NCBI GenBank assembly: GCA_030652115.1
Contig: JAUSBK010000011.1
Coordinates: 62,001 to 126,000, forward strand
Direction of reading: 5' to 3'
Length of the DNA stretch: 64,000 nt
Source of the DNA: Coriobacteriia bacterium
GTDB lineage: Bacteria; Actinomycetota; Coriobacteriia; Anaerosomatales; Anaerosomataceae
The translations under genes were made by a program, and so were the position numbers. The notes under the pieces are model-generated. The model saw nothing but the letters and a program-made list of their open reading frames with translations, had not been told where the DNA came from and searched no databases. Below, in pieces: positions 27,577 through 35,140 of this stretch. Each line of letters begins with the position of its first letter. Position 1 is the stretch's first letter.

Positions 27577-27822
27577 TGTCCCGAGAGGTTGAGCGGGCGA
27601 ACCGCGAAAGGTAGCGTACCAGTAGCTGCCGGCGGGGTGTGCAGGCGGAAGGCTTCGCGCAAGCTGGCCGGAGGCTCGTAGGCTCCAAAGGTGTGAAATG
27701 GGAAGCTGCGGATTAGGGGCTCGTCGGCGAGGTCTCTCGGGACACCTCTATTCTCAGGACGATCTACGAGATCGTCCGAACCCCTCACACAAGACACCCC
27801 GCAGCGCGCTGCGGGGTGTCTT
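27577..27822 (+). ncRNA. Unidentified structured non-coding RNA, about 246 nt
   Basis: No credible protein frame covers this interval. The predicted 5' end, TGTCCCGAGAG (27577-27587), is perfectly complementary to CTCTCGGGACA (27734-27744), closing a 168-nt domain. Inside it, small helices can be drawn: GCGG/CCGC (27593-27605 region), GGTAGC/GCTGCC, GCCGGC/GCTGGC and TGTGC/GCGCA. A separate perfect hairpin, GGACGATC-TACGA-GATCGTCC (27757-27777), follows, then a 15-bp terminator. Size and end-pairing recall 6S RNA, but I cannot draw the long rod with a central bubble. I do not find the signatures of tmRNA, RNase P, SRP RNA or the common riboswitches. Since the downstream gene is on the other strand, it is not a leader; it is probably a stand-alone RNA. 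Confidence 0.6.
27791..27822. terminator. Strong bidirectional terminator hairpin
   Basis: AAGACACCCCGCAGC pairs perfectly over 15 bases with GCTGCGGGGTGTCTT around a 2-base centre. It ends the plus-strand RNA and, read the other way, would terminate the minus-strand gene whose stop is at 27859. Confidence 0.8.
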
Positions 27823-27858
27823 CGTTGCCGGGTGCGATCGGTAGCCGCCGAGCGGGCC

Positions 27859-28206
27859 CTAGCCGCGACCCGGTATGAGCGACAGTACTTCGCGCTCGCC
27901 GACGCTCTTGAGAACCTGGGCCCGCGCGATCGGATCGAGGGCCGCGAGTTCGCTGGAGATGCTCTCTTCCGTTTCGGCGATGCGGTAGCTGCGTGTGTCG
28001 AGCACCACATCGGCGAGGACGGCGAGCCCCACGCCGATGAACGCGCCCGGGACCAACCACACGAACAGGCCCCGCCGTCTGCGTAGCATCAGGAATGCGG
28101 CTGCGACGAGACCTACACCGAGCATCGCTGCACCGGCACCGGCCTCCCCGCGTTCGCCTTCGGGAATCGACTCCCGCCACTGTTCGATCGTGTTGCGTGC
28201 GTCCAT
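27859..28206 (-). CDS. Small two-helix membrane protein, function unknown
   Basis: A 115-residue protein. Two adjacent hydrophobic segments (about residues 26-42 and 48-68) are separated by RRRRG, a strong positive-inside signal. The N-terminal 25 residues are acidic and the C-terminal tail (70-115) is soluble, with ELAALDPIARAQVL. The ATG at 28206 is preferred to the GTG one codon earlier on ribosome-site spacing (GAGAAGGG). I recognise no family. It is divergent from the transporter gene and followed by the shared terminator at 27791-27822. Confidence 0.65.
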   Translation of the reverse strand: MDARNTIEQWRESIPEGERGEAGAGAAMLGVGLVAAAFLMLRRRRGLFVWLVPGAFIGVGLAVLADVVLDTRSYRIAETEESISSELAALDPIARAQVLKSVGEREVLSLIPGRG

Positions 28207-28281
28207 CACGTCGTCCCTTCTCCGGTGATCTCTGAAAGCTATGTTCCCGAACTGTGCGGCTCTCTCGCGGATGGCCGATCG

Positions 28282-28303
28282 GCCTGCGGTACACTCGTGC
28301 GGA
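28282..28303 (+). promoter_or_regulatory. Promoter element repeated before the acetyltransferase gene
   Basis: TACACT (28290-28295) is a likely -10. The 22-base segment 28282-28303 matches 31103-31124 at 21 positions, so the two genes may share regulation. Confidence 0.45.
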
Positions 28304-28328
28304 GATGGTCACGGATGGGGGGAGTCGG

Positions 28329-29582
28329 GTGGAGCCGTCGGACGCGCCGCAGGTGTGGACGCCCGGCCGACGAAGCGTGACCTCGTGGCTGCTGTACGAC
28401 CTCGCGAACACCACCTTCGCGCTGGGCGTGGGCAGCCGCTACTTCGGCCCCTGGCTCGTCGAGGACCGCGGCGGCGCGGACTGGCAGCTGTCCGCCACCA
28501 TCGTGGTGGCGATGGTGGCCGTAATCATCCTCGGCCCGTGGATCGGTGCGCTCTCCGACCATCACGGAACGCGCAGGCCGTACCTCATAGGTGCCACCCT
28601 CGTGTGCGTTGGCGCCACGGCGCTCCTCGCAACCTGGGGTGTCGTGCCCTCGCTCGTCTTCTACGCGATCGGGACGGTCGGCTTTCACAGCGGGAGCGTC
28701 GTCTACGACGCGATGCTTCCCGACGTGAGCACGCCCTCGTCGGCCGGACGGATCTCCGGGCTCGGGGTGGCCATCGGCTACTCGGGCTCGGCGCTCGCGC
28801 TCGGGCTCGGCATGTACCTGCTGCCGAGGTTCGGGTACGCGGCGGTCTTCCGGTCGCTCGCCATCGCGTTCCTTGTCTTCGCGTTGCCCGCGTTCGTGTG
28901 GATCCGCGAGCGGCCGCGTCTCCGTCACGAGGGACGTGCGCCGGGCATCCTGTCGTCGCCAGCCACGATGGTGCGCGCGTGGCGCTCGGCGGCCGGCTAC
29001 CCGGGCGTCGTACGGTTCCTCGTGGGACGCTTCTTGTACACCGACGCGATCAACACCGTGTTCCTGTTCAACGCGTTGTTCGCCAAGATGGAGATGGGTT
29101 TCACCGATGCGCAGACGGATCGGCTGGCGCTCCTGGGTATCGTCTGTGCCGGCCTCGGCGCGGTCATCGCCGGCCGGATCGTGGACAGCGCGGGTCCCAA
29201 GCGCGTGCTCATCTTTGCGCTCTACTCGCAGATCGCCGGGCTCGCGGCCGCGGTGACGGCCGGCCTCACGGACTTCCAGGGGGTGGGCTGGCTCGTGGCG
29301 GTGGGCGGAGGCGTGGGCATCGGCGCGGCATGGGCGGCCGACCGGGTGCTCATGACGCGTCTGGCGCCCGAGCACCTGATGGGCGAGTTCTTCGGCCTCT
29401 ACGCCACGGTGGGGCGCTTCGCCACCGTGCTCGGCCCGCTCGTCTGGGCGCTCGTGAGCGACGGGCTCGGCCTGGGGAGGACCGCCGCGCTCGCATCGCT
29501 CGGGCTGTTCATCGTGGCCGCGCGCGTCGTGCTCCACAAGGTGCAGGATGTGGGGCCGGTGCCGGTACCCGCCGAAGGATAG
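28329..29582 (+). CDS. MFS transporter, UMF1/Atg22-like family
   Basis: A 417-residue membrane protein with about 12 hydrophobic segments. The opening SWLLYDLANTTFALGV and the loop GALSDHHGTRRP (MFS motif A-like) fit the UMF1 family, which relates to yeast Atg22 vacuolar amino-acid effluxers; substrates in bacteria are largely unknown. The GTG at 28329 is chosen because GGGGGGAG lies just before it and the protein then starts about 17 residues before the first conserved helix. The ATG at 28305 would put its ribosome site too close and would begin within bases of the predicted transcription start. Confidence 0.85.
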   Translation: MEPSDAPQVWTPGRRSVTSWLLYDLANTTFALGVGSRYFGPWLVEDRGGADWQLSATIVVAMVAVIILGPWIGALSDHHGTRRPYLIGATLVCVGATALLATWGVVPSLVFYAIGTVGFHSGSVVYDAMLPDVSTPSSAGRISGLGVAIGYSGSALALGLGMYLLPRFGYAAVFRSLAIAFLVFALPAFVWIRERPRLRHEGRAPGILSSPATMVRAWRSAAGYPGVVRFLVGRFLYTDAINTVFLFNALFAKMEMGFTDAQTDRLALLGIVCAGLGAVIAGRIVDSAGPKRVLIFALYSQIAGLAAAVTAGLTDFQGVGWLVAVGGGVGIGAAWAADRVLMTRLAPEHLMGEFFGLYATVGRFATVLGPLVWALVSDGLGLGRTAALASLGLFIVAARVVLHKVQDVGPVPVPAEG

Positions 29583-29651
29583 GCGTGCGACGAAGTCTGG
29601 CATGTGCGGGTAGGAACCGTTGCGTAATGGCGGGTGCGTGAAGGGGGAGTC

Positions 29652-31091
29652 ATGCGCCGGATTCGATCTGGTACGTTCGTGATGGTGCTGGTGGTATCGC
29701 TGGGTCTCATGGGAGCCGGTGCGATCGAGCCAGCGGATGCGCCGGCGCTGGTACCGCTCCCCGAGCATGTGACCTTCGTCCACAACGGCGCGCTCGAGCG
29801 AGTGCTCGCAGGGGACGACCAGGCCACCGTGCTGGTGGATCCTGCCGCGCTTCCCGCCGAGGACCCGGGCTTCTCCGCGCCGCTCGAAGTGATCGCTCAC
29901 TGGTGGGCGCCGGACGGCACGCACGTTCTGGTGGGCGTCGAGAGCACGGTCACCGGCGCTCGCCAGCTGTTCATCTGCGATCAGAACGGTGGCAGCCCGG
30001 TGGCGGTGGACGCGGCGAGCGGCCTGTTCCTCGAGCGCGGCGGTGTCGCCGGGGAACTGTGGGACAACCCGTTGCCGCTCTGGTCACCGGACGGGCAGTC
30101 GATCGCGCTCACGGTCTTCGACGGCGACACCCCCTTCGGTGACATCTACGTGGTCGGCCTCGATGGCACGAGCGAGCTCGTCGGCAGCGGCGTCGAGCCC
30201 GCGTGGTCACCGGACTCGGCGCGGATCGCCTACGCGCGCGTCGTGCCCGGGGTCATGAGCCTCGCCGAAGCTCGGCCCTACGTCACGGTAGGCACGCTCG
30301 GTGGCGGAACCGTCGATCTAGGGACGGGGCGCTCGCCGGTCTTCTCGCCAGACGGCACCGAGGTGCTGTACCGCACCTGGACCGAGAGCGACGGCGACGC
30401 CGGGGACTCCGAGCAGCTTGCGATCGCACCGGCGGCGGGCGGCGCGGAGCGGCGTCTCACGGCCTACGGGCCGATGGACGACATGGGCGGTCCCTCGGCG
30501 ATCTTCGACCACCGCTTCTCGCCGGATGGCAGCACGGTCTACTACCTCCTCGGCAGACGCAGCGACAGCCGCTACGTGTACGGGGTGGCGGCGGACGGGT
30601 CGTCTGCCGCTCCGGTCGGGGTGTCCGGGCTTGCGACGGAGTACACGCTCTCGCTCGACGGGTCGCTGCTGATCTACGCGGGTGGTGGGGTGTACGAGGC
30701 GAGCTTTCAGACGCGACAGCAGATCTACGCGCGCAACCTTGCTTCGTGCGCGGAGTGGCAGCTTACGACTGGCGAGATCGCTGACTTCTCCTGCTCGAAC
30801 CTCAGCGTCTCGCACCAGGATCGCTACGTGGCCTTCGATGCCGCCATCGTGCCTGCCGGTACACTGCCGGGCGAGGCGACCACGCGCGAGGTGTGGGTGG
30901 CCACGCTTGACGGCTCGCATGCGTGGCGCTGTGCGACGGACGCCTGGGACGCGGCATCCCAACCGCTGTACGGAACCTCGGTGACGGGGGACACGGGCAC
31001 GTCGGACGATGTGGCCGGGAACGGCTTCTTCGAGGCCATCGGGGACGCCATCGCATCGTTCTTCGAGTGGCTGGCGGGCCTGTTCGACTAG
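29652..31091 (+). CDS. Secreted WD40-like/PD40 beta-propeller protein
   Basis: A 479-residue exported protein. The ATG at 29652 follows GGGGGAG and gives a signal peptide (MRRIRSGTFVMVLVVSLGLM). The body carries PD40/TolB-type repeats: HWWAPDGTHVLVG, LWSPDGQSIALT, AWSPDSARIAYA, VFSPDGTEVLY and RFSPDGSTVYYL. The end is hydrophobic with FFEAIGDAIASFFEWLAGLFD, perhaps a membrane-interacting helix or a sorting element. Ligand unknown. It may be co-transcribed with the transporter 70 bases upstream. Confidence 0.85.
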   Translation: MRRIRSGTFVMVLVVSLGLMGAGAIEPADAPALVPLPEHVTFVHNGALERVLAGDDQATVLVDPAALPAEDPGFSAPLEVIAHWWAPDGTHVLVGVESTVTGARQLFICDQNGGSPVAVDAASGLFLERGGVAGELWDNPLPLWSPDGQSIALTVFDGDTPFGDIYVVGLDGTSELVGSGVEPAWSPDSARIAYARVVPGVMSLAEARPYVTVGTLGGGTVDLGTGRSPVFSPDGTEVLYRTWTESDGDAGDSEQLAIAPAAGGAERRLTAYGPMDDMGGPSAIFDHRFSPDGSTVYYLLGRRSDSRYVYGVAADGSSAAPVGVSGLATEYTLSLDGSLLIYAGGGVYEASFQTRQQIYARNLASCAEWQLTTGEIADFSCSNLSVSHQDRYVAFDAAIVPAGTLPGEATTREVWVATLDGSHAWRCATDAWDAASQPLYGTSVTGDTGTSDDVAGNGFFEAIGDAIASFFEWLAGLFD

Positions 31092-31102
31092 CGCGGGTGC
31101 GC

Positions 31103-31140
31103 GCCTGCGCTACACTCGTGCGGACCCGCATCCGCACGAG
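31103..31140 (+). promoter_or_regulatory. Repeated promoter element and hairpin before the acetyltransferase gene
   Basis: 31103-31124 is the second copy of the element at 28282-28303, with TACACT as -10. CTCGTGCGG (31115-31123) pairs perfectly with CCGCACGAG (31132-31140) around an 8-base loop. The 3' arm runs into the GAGAGG ribosome site of the gene at 31151, so folding could limit translation. Confidence 0.5.
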
Positions 31141-31150
31141 AGGTGCTCGC

Positions 31151-31972
31151 ATGCTCGACCACCCCCTTGCCGACACCGAACTCGCCCGTCGCATCGAGCG
31201 CGCGGGCGTCGATGACCTGTGCGCCTGGACCGACGAAGCGCGAGCGAGCGGCGTGTATCCTAACGCCGCGTCGTTCAGGATGGCCGGCGGCGCCGCGGTG
31301 TGGTTCTCGCCGGGAAGCGTGCTCAACGGCTCGTTCGGCCTCGGCATGGATCGCCCGATCGAGCAGGAGGAGATCGCAGCGCTCGTCGCGTTCTTCGCCG
31401 AGCGCGGAGCGCCGGCCAAAGTGGACGTCTGCCCGCACGCGCACCCATCGCAGCTGCGATGGCTCGCCGAGGCCGGCTTCGTGGCCACCGACTTCGAGAC
31501 GGTGCTCTGCCAGCCGCTGCCCGCGACGGGGCTCGCGCCGGCGGCTGCAGGCGTTGAGGTGCGCATCGCGCAGTCCGACGAGGAGCGCGCGCTGTGGGCC
31601 GAACTCGAAGCACGGGGCTTCACCGAGGACCATCCCACCGACGATGACTACGCGCTCGCCCGCGCGATCTCGCTGCGCGCCTCGGCGATCCCGTTCCTCG
31701 GGTTCCTCGACGGCGAGCCCGCCGGCACCGGAATGCTCAATCTCGTCGACAACGTCGCGATGTTCAATGGCGACAGCACGCTGCCGACGGCTCGAGGTCG
31801 CGGCGTCCAGAGTGCGATCCTCGCCGAGCGTCTGCGCTACGCAGCTGCGAACGGGTGCGATCTTGCCGTGATCGAGGCGGCCCCCGGCGGGACTTCGCAG
31901 CGCAACCAGCTGCGTGCCGGCTTCCGCATCGCATACACGCGCGTCTGTACCGAGCTGCCCTTGAAGCCGTAA
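31151..31972 (+). CDS. GNAT-family N-acetyltransferase
   Basis: A 273-residue protein. The C-terminal half (~130-273) is a GNAT fold: a pair of strands with GFLDGEPAGTGMLNLVDNVAMF, the acetyl-CoA loop TARGRGVQSAIL (Q/R-x-x-G-x-G/A type) and the final strand with NQLRAGFRIAYTR. The N-terminal half (~1-125) has a separate domain with PEQEEIAALVAFF-like content and a Cys/His patch (DVCPHAHPSQL), perhaps a second degenerate GNAT. The substrate cannot be told. GAGAGG precedes the ATG. Confidence 0.85.
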   Translation: MLDHPLADTELARRIERAGVDDLCAWTDEARASGVYPNAASFRMAGGAAVWFSPGSVLNGSFGLGMDRPIEQEEIAALVAFFAERGAPAKVDVCPHAHPSQLRWLAEAGFVATDFETVLCQPLPATGLAPAAAGVEVRIAQSDEERALWAELEARGFTEDHPTDDDYALARAISLRASAIPFLGFLDGEPAGTGMLNLVDNVAMFNGDSTLPTARGRGVQSAILAERLRYAAANGCDLAVIEAAPGGTSQRNQLRAGFRIAYTRVCTELPLKP

Positions 31973-32033
31973 TACCGCGCGTCCGCCTCGGCTATACTGA
32001 CGAGCGTCGGCACACCCTCCGAGGAGGTCACAC

Positions 32034-32918
32034 ATGTCCGAGCGTCCCACCGTCGCGTTCGTCGGTACCGGCGTCATGGGAGCGGCGATGGCCGGCCACC
32101 TGCTCGATGCCGGGTATCCGCTCGTGGTGTTCAACCGGACGTCGGCCAAGGCGCAAGTGCTGGTCGACCGGGGTGCGCGGTCCGCGACGAGCGCGGGCGA
32201 GGCCGCCGCGCAGGCGGACATCACGATCACCATGGTCGGCTACCCGTACGACGTCGAGGAGGTCTACTTCGGCGAGGGCGGCATCATCGAACGCGCGCCA
32301 GACGGCGCGCTACTGATCGACATGACCACCTCCACGCCCACCCTTGCGGCGCGGATCGCCGAAGTTGCGGCTGCACGCGGACTGTCGGCGCTCGACGCGC
32401 CTGTCTCAGGCGGCGATGTGGGTGCGCGCAACGCGACGCTCACGATCATGGCCGGCGGGTCCGAGGCGGCTTTCGGTCGCGCGCTCCCGCTCTTCGAGGT
32501 CATGGGTAAGACGTACTCACACATGGGAGCCGCGGGAGCGGGCCAGCACACGAAGATGGCGAACCAGATCGGGATCGCGGGCACCATGCTCGGCCTCATC
32601 GAGGCGCTCGAGTACGCCAAGGCCGCAGGTCTGGACCTCGAGCGCACGCACGCGGCGCTCTCGGGCGGCGGTGCGAATTCATGGTCCTGGGGTGCGTACG
32701 GTCCCCGCATCCTGTCGGGCGATTTCGAGCCAGGCTTCTTCGTGAAGCACTTCGTGAAGGATCTGCGCATCGCCATCGATGAGAGCCGCGCGCTCGGCCT
32801 GGCGCTGCCCGGACTCGAACTGGCCGAGCGGCTCTACTCGCGGCTGCAGGATGCGGACGGCGCCGAACTCGGCACGCAGGCGTTGTGGCTGTTGTACGAA
32901 CGGGGAGAACAGGAGTAG
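32034..32918 (+). CDS. 3-hydroxyisobutyrate dehydrogenase-family NAD(P)-dependent oxidoreductase
   Basis: A 294-residue beta-hydroxyacid dehydrogenase. The Rossmann motif VAFVGTGVMGAAMAGHLL is at the N-terminus, the substrate-site signature DAPVSGGDVGA near residue 122, and the catalytic lysine region GAGQHTKMANQ near 170, with KDLRIAIDES at the end of the helical domain. Members reduce tartronate semialdehyde, succinate semialdehyde or similar; the sequence alone does not decide. GAGGAGG lies 6 bases before the ATG and TATACT (31993-31998) is a likely -10. Confidence 0.88.
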   Translation: MSERPTVAFVGTGVMGAAMAGHLLDAGYPLVVFNRTSAKAQVLVDRGARSATSAGEAAAQADITITMVGYPYDVEEVYFGEGGIIERAPDGALLIDMTTSTPTLAARIAEVAAARGLSALDAPVSGGDVGARNATLTIMAGGSEAAFGRALPLFEVMGKTYSHMGAAGAGQHTKMANQIGIAGTMLGLIEALEYAKAAGLDLERTHAALSGGGANSWSWGAYGPRILSGDFEPGFFVKHFVKDLRIAIDESRALGLALPGLELAERLYSRLQDADGAELGTQALWLLYERGEQE

Positions 32919-32988
32919 CAGCGGCGGGGGCGCCGTCGTCACGGCCGTGTCAGGGGTTGCGAGCGCGGGTCAGCCGAAGGAGGAGCAC

Positions 32989-33699
32989 ATGAGCGACAGC
33001 GTAGGTGCGGGTGTAGCGACGAGGCTCGGCGAGTTCGTGAGCGCACACGCACAGACCGATACCGGCGGGACGTGGCAGCTCGAGAGCAAGAAGATGCTCG
33101 AGATCCAGCTCGGCGGCAACACGGTGTACACGAAGCTCGGGGCGATGGTCGCGTACTACGGCAACCTCACCTTCGACCGGGCCGGAGCGGGAAGCGCAGG
33201 CAAGTTCCTCAAGACGATGGCGACCGGCGAACGCGCCGCCACCACCAAGGTCACCGGCTCGGGCATCCTGTACTGCGCCGACCAGGGCAAGGAGATCTCG
33301 ATCCTGTACCTGGACAACGAGTCGATCTTCGTGAACGGCAGCGACTGCCTCGCGTACTCGGAGTCGCTCGCCTGGGACATCGTCTTCACCGGTGGAGCGA
33401 GCATGATGGCAGGCGGCCTGTTCAGCCTGAAGCTCACCGGCACGGGCTACGTGGCGATCACGACCAACGGCAAGCCGCTCGTGCTCGGCGTGGCGCCGAA
33501 CTCCCCGCTGTTCACCGATCCAAATGCCACGGTCGCGTGGTCGGACGGGCTGCAGACGTCGGTCAAGGCCGACGTGAACCTGAAGACGCTCATCGGCCGT
33601 GCCAGCGGCGAGACGTTCCAGATGCGCTTCGACGGACAGGGTTTCGTGGTCGTGCAACCGTACGAGGAGATCGTCGTCGCCAGCGGCGGCGGCTCGTAA
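32989..33699 (+). CDS. AIM24 family protein
   Basis: A 236-residue protein of the AIM24/TRAP-like beta fold (LEIQLGGNTVYTKLGAMVAYYGNLTFDR; GSGILYCADQGKEISILYL; LFSLKLTGTGYVAI; DPNATVAWSDGLQTSVKADVNLKTLI, each well conserved). The family is widespread in bacteria and named after a yeast mitochondrial protein; its bacterial role is unknown. GAAGGAGGAG precedes the ATG. A 10-bp hairpin follows the stop. Confidence 0.88.
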   Translation: MSDSVGAGVATRLGEFVSAHAQTDTGGTWQLESKKMLEIQLGGNTVYTKLGAMVAYYGNLTFDRAGAGSAGKFLKTMATGERAATTKVTGSGILYCADQGKEISILYLDNESIFVNGSDCLAYSESLAWDIVFTGGASMMAGGLFSLKLTGTGYVAITTNGKPLVLGVAPNSPLFTDPNATVAWSDGLQTSVKADVNLKTLIGRASGETFQMRFDGQGFVVVQPYEEIVVASGGGS

Positions 33700-33712
33700 G
33701 GCAATGCTCGGG

Positions 33713-33744
33713 CACGACACCGGTGGTGTACCGTCGGTGTCGTG
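33713..33744 (+). terminator. Hairpin after the AIM24 gene, possible terminator
   Basis: CACGACACCG and CGGTGTCGTG form a perfect 10-bp stem with a 12-base loop 14 bases after the stop codon. No T-tract follows, so factor-independent termination is doubtful; it could be a processing or attenuation structure. Confidence 0.45.
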
Positions 33745-33767
33745 CCACGCGACGAGGGGGGGATCCG

Positions 33768-34214
33768 ATGATTGAGGTCTTTGTGGTGATCATGCTCGGT
33801 CAGCGGCTCGGCAAGAAGGCCGCGAGCAGGGGGCTCAACAAGAACTACGGCTGGCTGATCGTGCCCTTCTGGCTTCTGCCGGAGTTCATCGGGGCATTCA
33901 TCGCCGGCCTTGCCGGCGCCGACACGCTGGTCGTCTACGTCGCCGCCCTGGCGGCTGCCGCGGTCGGTGCGGTGCTTGCATTCGTGGTGGTCGGCCGGAT
34001 GGGACCGGGCGTGCCGCTCGCGTCCGCCGTGCCCCAAATGCCGTACGCCGGGCAGGCGTACCCGCCTCCCGCTCCGCCCGCGGCTGCCGCGCTCGCCCCT
34101 CAGGCCGGCTTCTGCTCCGAATGCGGCGAAAGTGTGTGGCTCACGCCGAACGGGAGCTGCACCCGGGGCCACGGGCCCGAGTGCATCTCGGGTCAGTACA
34201 CGCCGTCGACGTAG
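33768..34214 (+). CDS. Small membrane protein with C-terminal zinc-ribbon-like motif
   Basis: A 148-residue protein starting at ATG 33768 behind GAGGGGGG. A short N-terminal stretch (GQRLGKKAASRGLNKNYGW) precedes two membrane helices (~30-50 and 53-76). A Pro-rich linker (~88-112) and a Cys-x2-Cys ... Cys ... Cys tail (FCSECGESVWLTPNGSC, then GPECISG) follow, resembling a zinc ribbon. I do not recognise a family; the layout is like small membrane-anchored zinc-ribbon proteins. The next gene begins 47 bases on. Confidence 0.7.
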   Translation: MIEVFVVIMLGQRLGKKAASRGLNKNYGWLIVPFWLLPEFIGAFIAGLAGADTLVVYVAALAAAAVGAVLAFVVVGRMGPGVPLASAVPQMPYAGQAYPPPAPPAAAALAPQAGFCSECGESVWLTPNGSCTRGHGPECISGQYTPST

Positions 34215-34261
34215 GGGCCGCTGTGGAGACTCCGGGTGGTGCGCCCGCCGAAGGACGCCGG

Positions 34262-34513
34262 GTGACGATCGAGATCGTCGAGATCCAAGGCACGGGCGCG
34301 TGCTCGATCGGCCACGAGGTCGGCGACCGGTGGGCGGTCGATTCCGCGCTCGTGCCCGCAGGCATCTGCGGTTGGGCGTACGCGGCGATGCTGCCGTTCC
34401 TCCAGCCGCTGCGCTTCGGCGGGAGCTTCCCCTGGGAGGCCGAGGGTGAGGCGCTGGTGTGCTGCCCGGATCCGGCGAACCCTGTCGTGTTCAGACTGCG
34501 GGCTTCCGAGTAG
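34262..34513 (+). CDS. TIGR04076 family protein
   Basis: An 83-residue protein with the TIGR04076 pattern: VTIEIVEIQGTGACSIGHEV, a strand, PAGICGWAYAAMLPFLQPL, RFGGSFPWE, then CCPDPANPVVFRL. The conserved cysteines suggest metal or Fe-S binding; the family has no known function and is common in anaerobes. The GTG at 34262 is favoured because GAAGGA is 8 bases upstream and the family starts there. A GTG at 34223 would add 13 residues. Confidence 0.8.
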   Translation: MTIEIVEIQGTGACSIGHEVGDRWAVDSALVPAGICGWAYAAMLPFLQPLRFGGSFPWEAEGEALVCCPDPANPVVFRLRASE

Positions 34514-34530
34514 CGCCGACACGGGGTGCT

Positions 34531-34665
34531 CCACGCTTGCTGTCCTCGGCGCACAACCCGCAATGCGCCGGCCCCGGCGAGGGTAGACCACGCTCGCTGT
34601 CCTCGGCGCGCTGGCTTCGCCATTGTGCGCGCCTGCGGAGGCTTCGCTTAGGTCTCCCTCGCCGG
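34531..34665. repeat. Direct and inverted repeats in an intergenic region
   Basis: A 22-base unit at 34531-34552 recurs at 34588-34609 with one difference. Overlapping it, CCGGCGAGGG (34574-34583) plus AGACC (34585-34589) are complementary to GGTCT (34651-34655) plus CCCTCGCCGG (34656-34665), a 15-bp stem with one bulged T. It lies between two convergent genes and may be a small repetitive element or serve in termination. Confidence 0.5.
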
Positions 34666-34675
34666 TCCCGATCCT

Positions 34676-35140
34676 CTACTTCACGTCAACAACAACAGCC
34701 AGCTCCTTCTCGTCCACGAAGTACGGGCGGTCGGGGCTGCCGGCGGGGTCGTCCATGTCGAAGTCGAACTCGTCGGCCGCACCCTTGTCGGCGTGAACGG
34801 CCACGATGAGCGTCTCGGTCGTGACGTCTTCGAGCGCGACCGCCACGTCAAGCGATTCGCCCTCGGAGACGTGCTGCAGGCCGACGCGCATCCCCGGCGC
34901 GCCATCGTCGTCCAGGTGCACGACGATCCAGGCGTCGCCGGGGGCAAGCACGCGGTCGACCACGAGTGCATCGGCGGTCGCGCTGCCCGCTATCTCGAGC
35001 TGGGCATCGTCGGCTGCGGCAACATAGCCCCAGACGCCGTCGGTGGGATGCGAGGCCTCGATGTCGGTGGTGCAGCCCGCGAGTGCAAGCGCGCCGAGCG
35101 CGAGCGCCACCACCAACAGGCGCGTGAGTGGACGGTTCAT
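34676..35140 (-). CDS. Lipoprotein downstream of copA
   Basis: A 154-residue lipoprotein: signal peptide with lipobox LALAGC (Cys near residue 23), then a beta-rich domain similar to DUF7282 ([22 protein letters not shown], followed by HLDDDG and [10 protein letters not shown]). It is rich in Asp and Glu, including a terminal [12 protein letters not shown] stretch that could bind cations. Its start overlaps the stop of copA, so it is co-expressed and may be an extracytoplasmic metal-binding partner; this is inference from position. Confidence 0.78.
   Translation of the reverse strand: MNRPLTRLLVVALALGALALAGCTTDIEASHPTDGVWGYVAAADDAQLEIAGSATADALVVDRVLAPGDAWIVVHLDDDGAPGMRVGLQHVSEGESLDVAVALEDVTTETLIVAVHADKGAADEFDFDMDDPAGSPDRPYFVDEKELAVVVDVK

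Noticed and set aside
27577-27822. Naming the structured RNA as 6S RNA or a cobalamin riboswitch
   Set aside because: End pairing and size suit 6S, but no long rod with a central bubble could be drawn; the cobalamin-box consensus is absent and no plus-strand gene follows that it could control.
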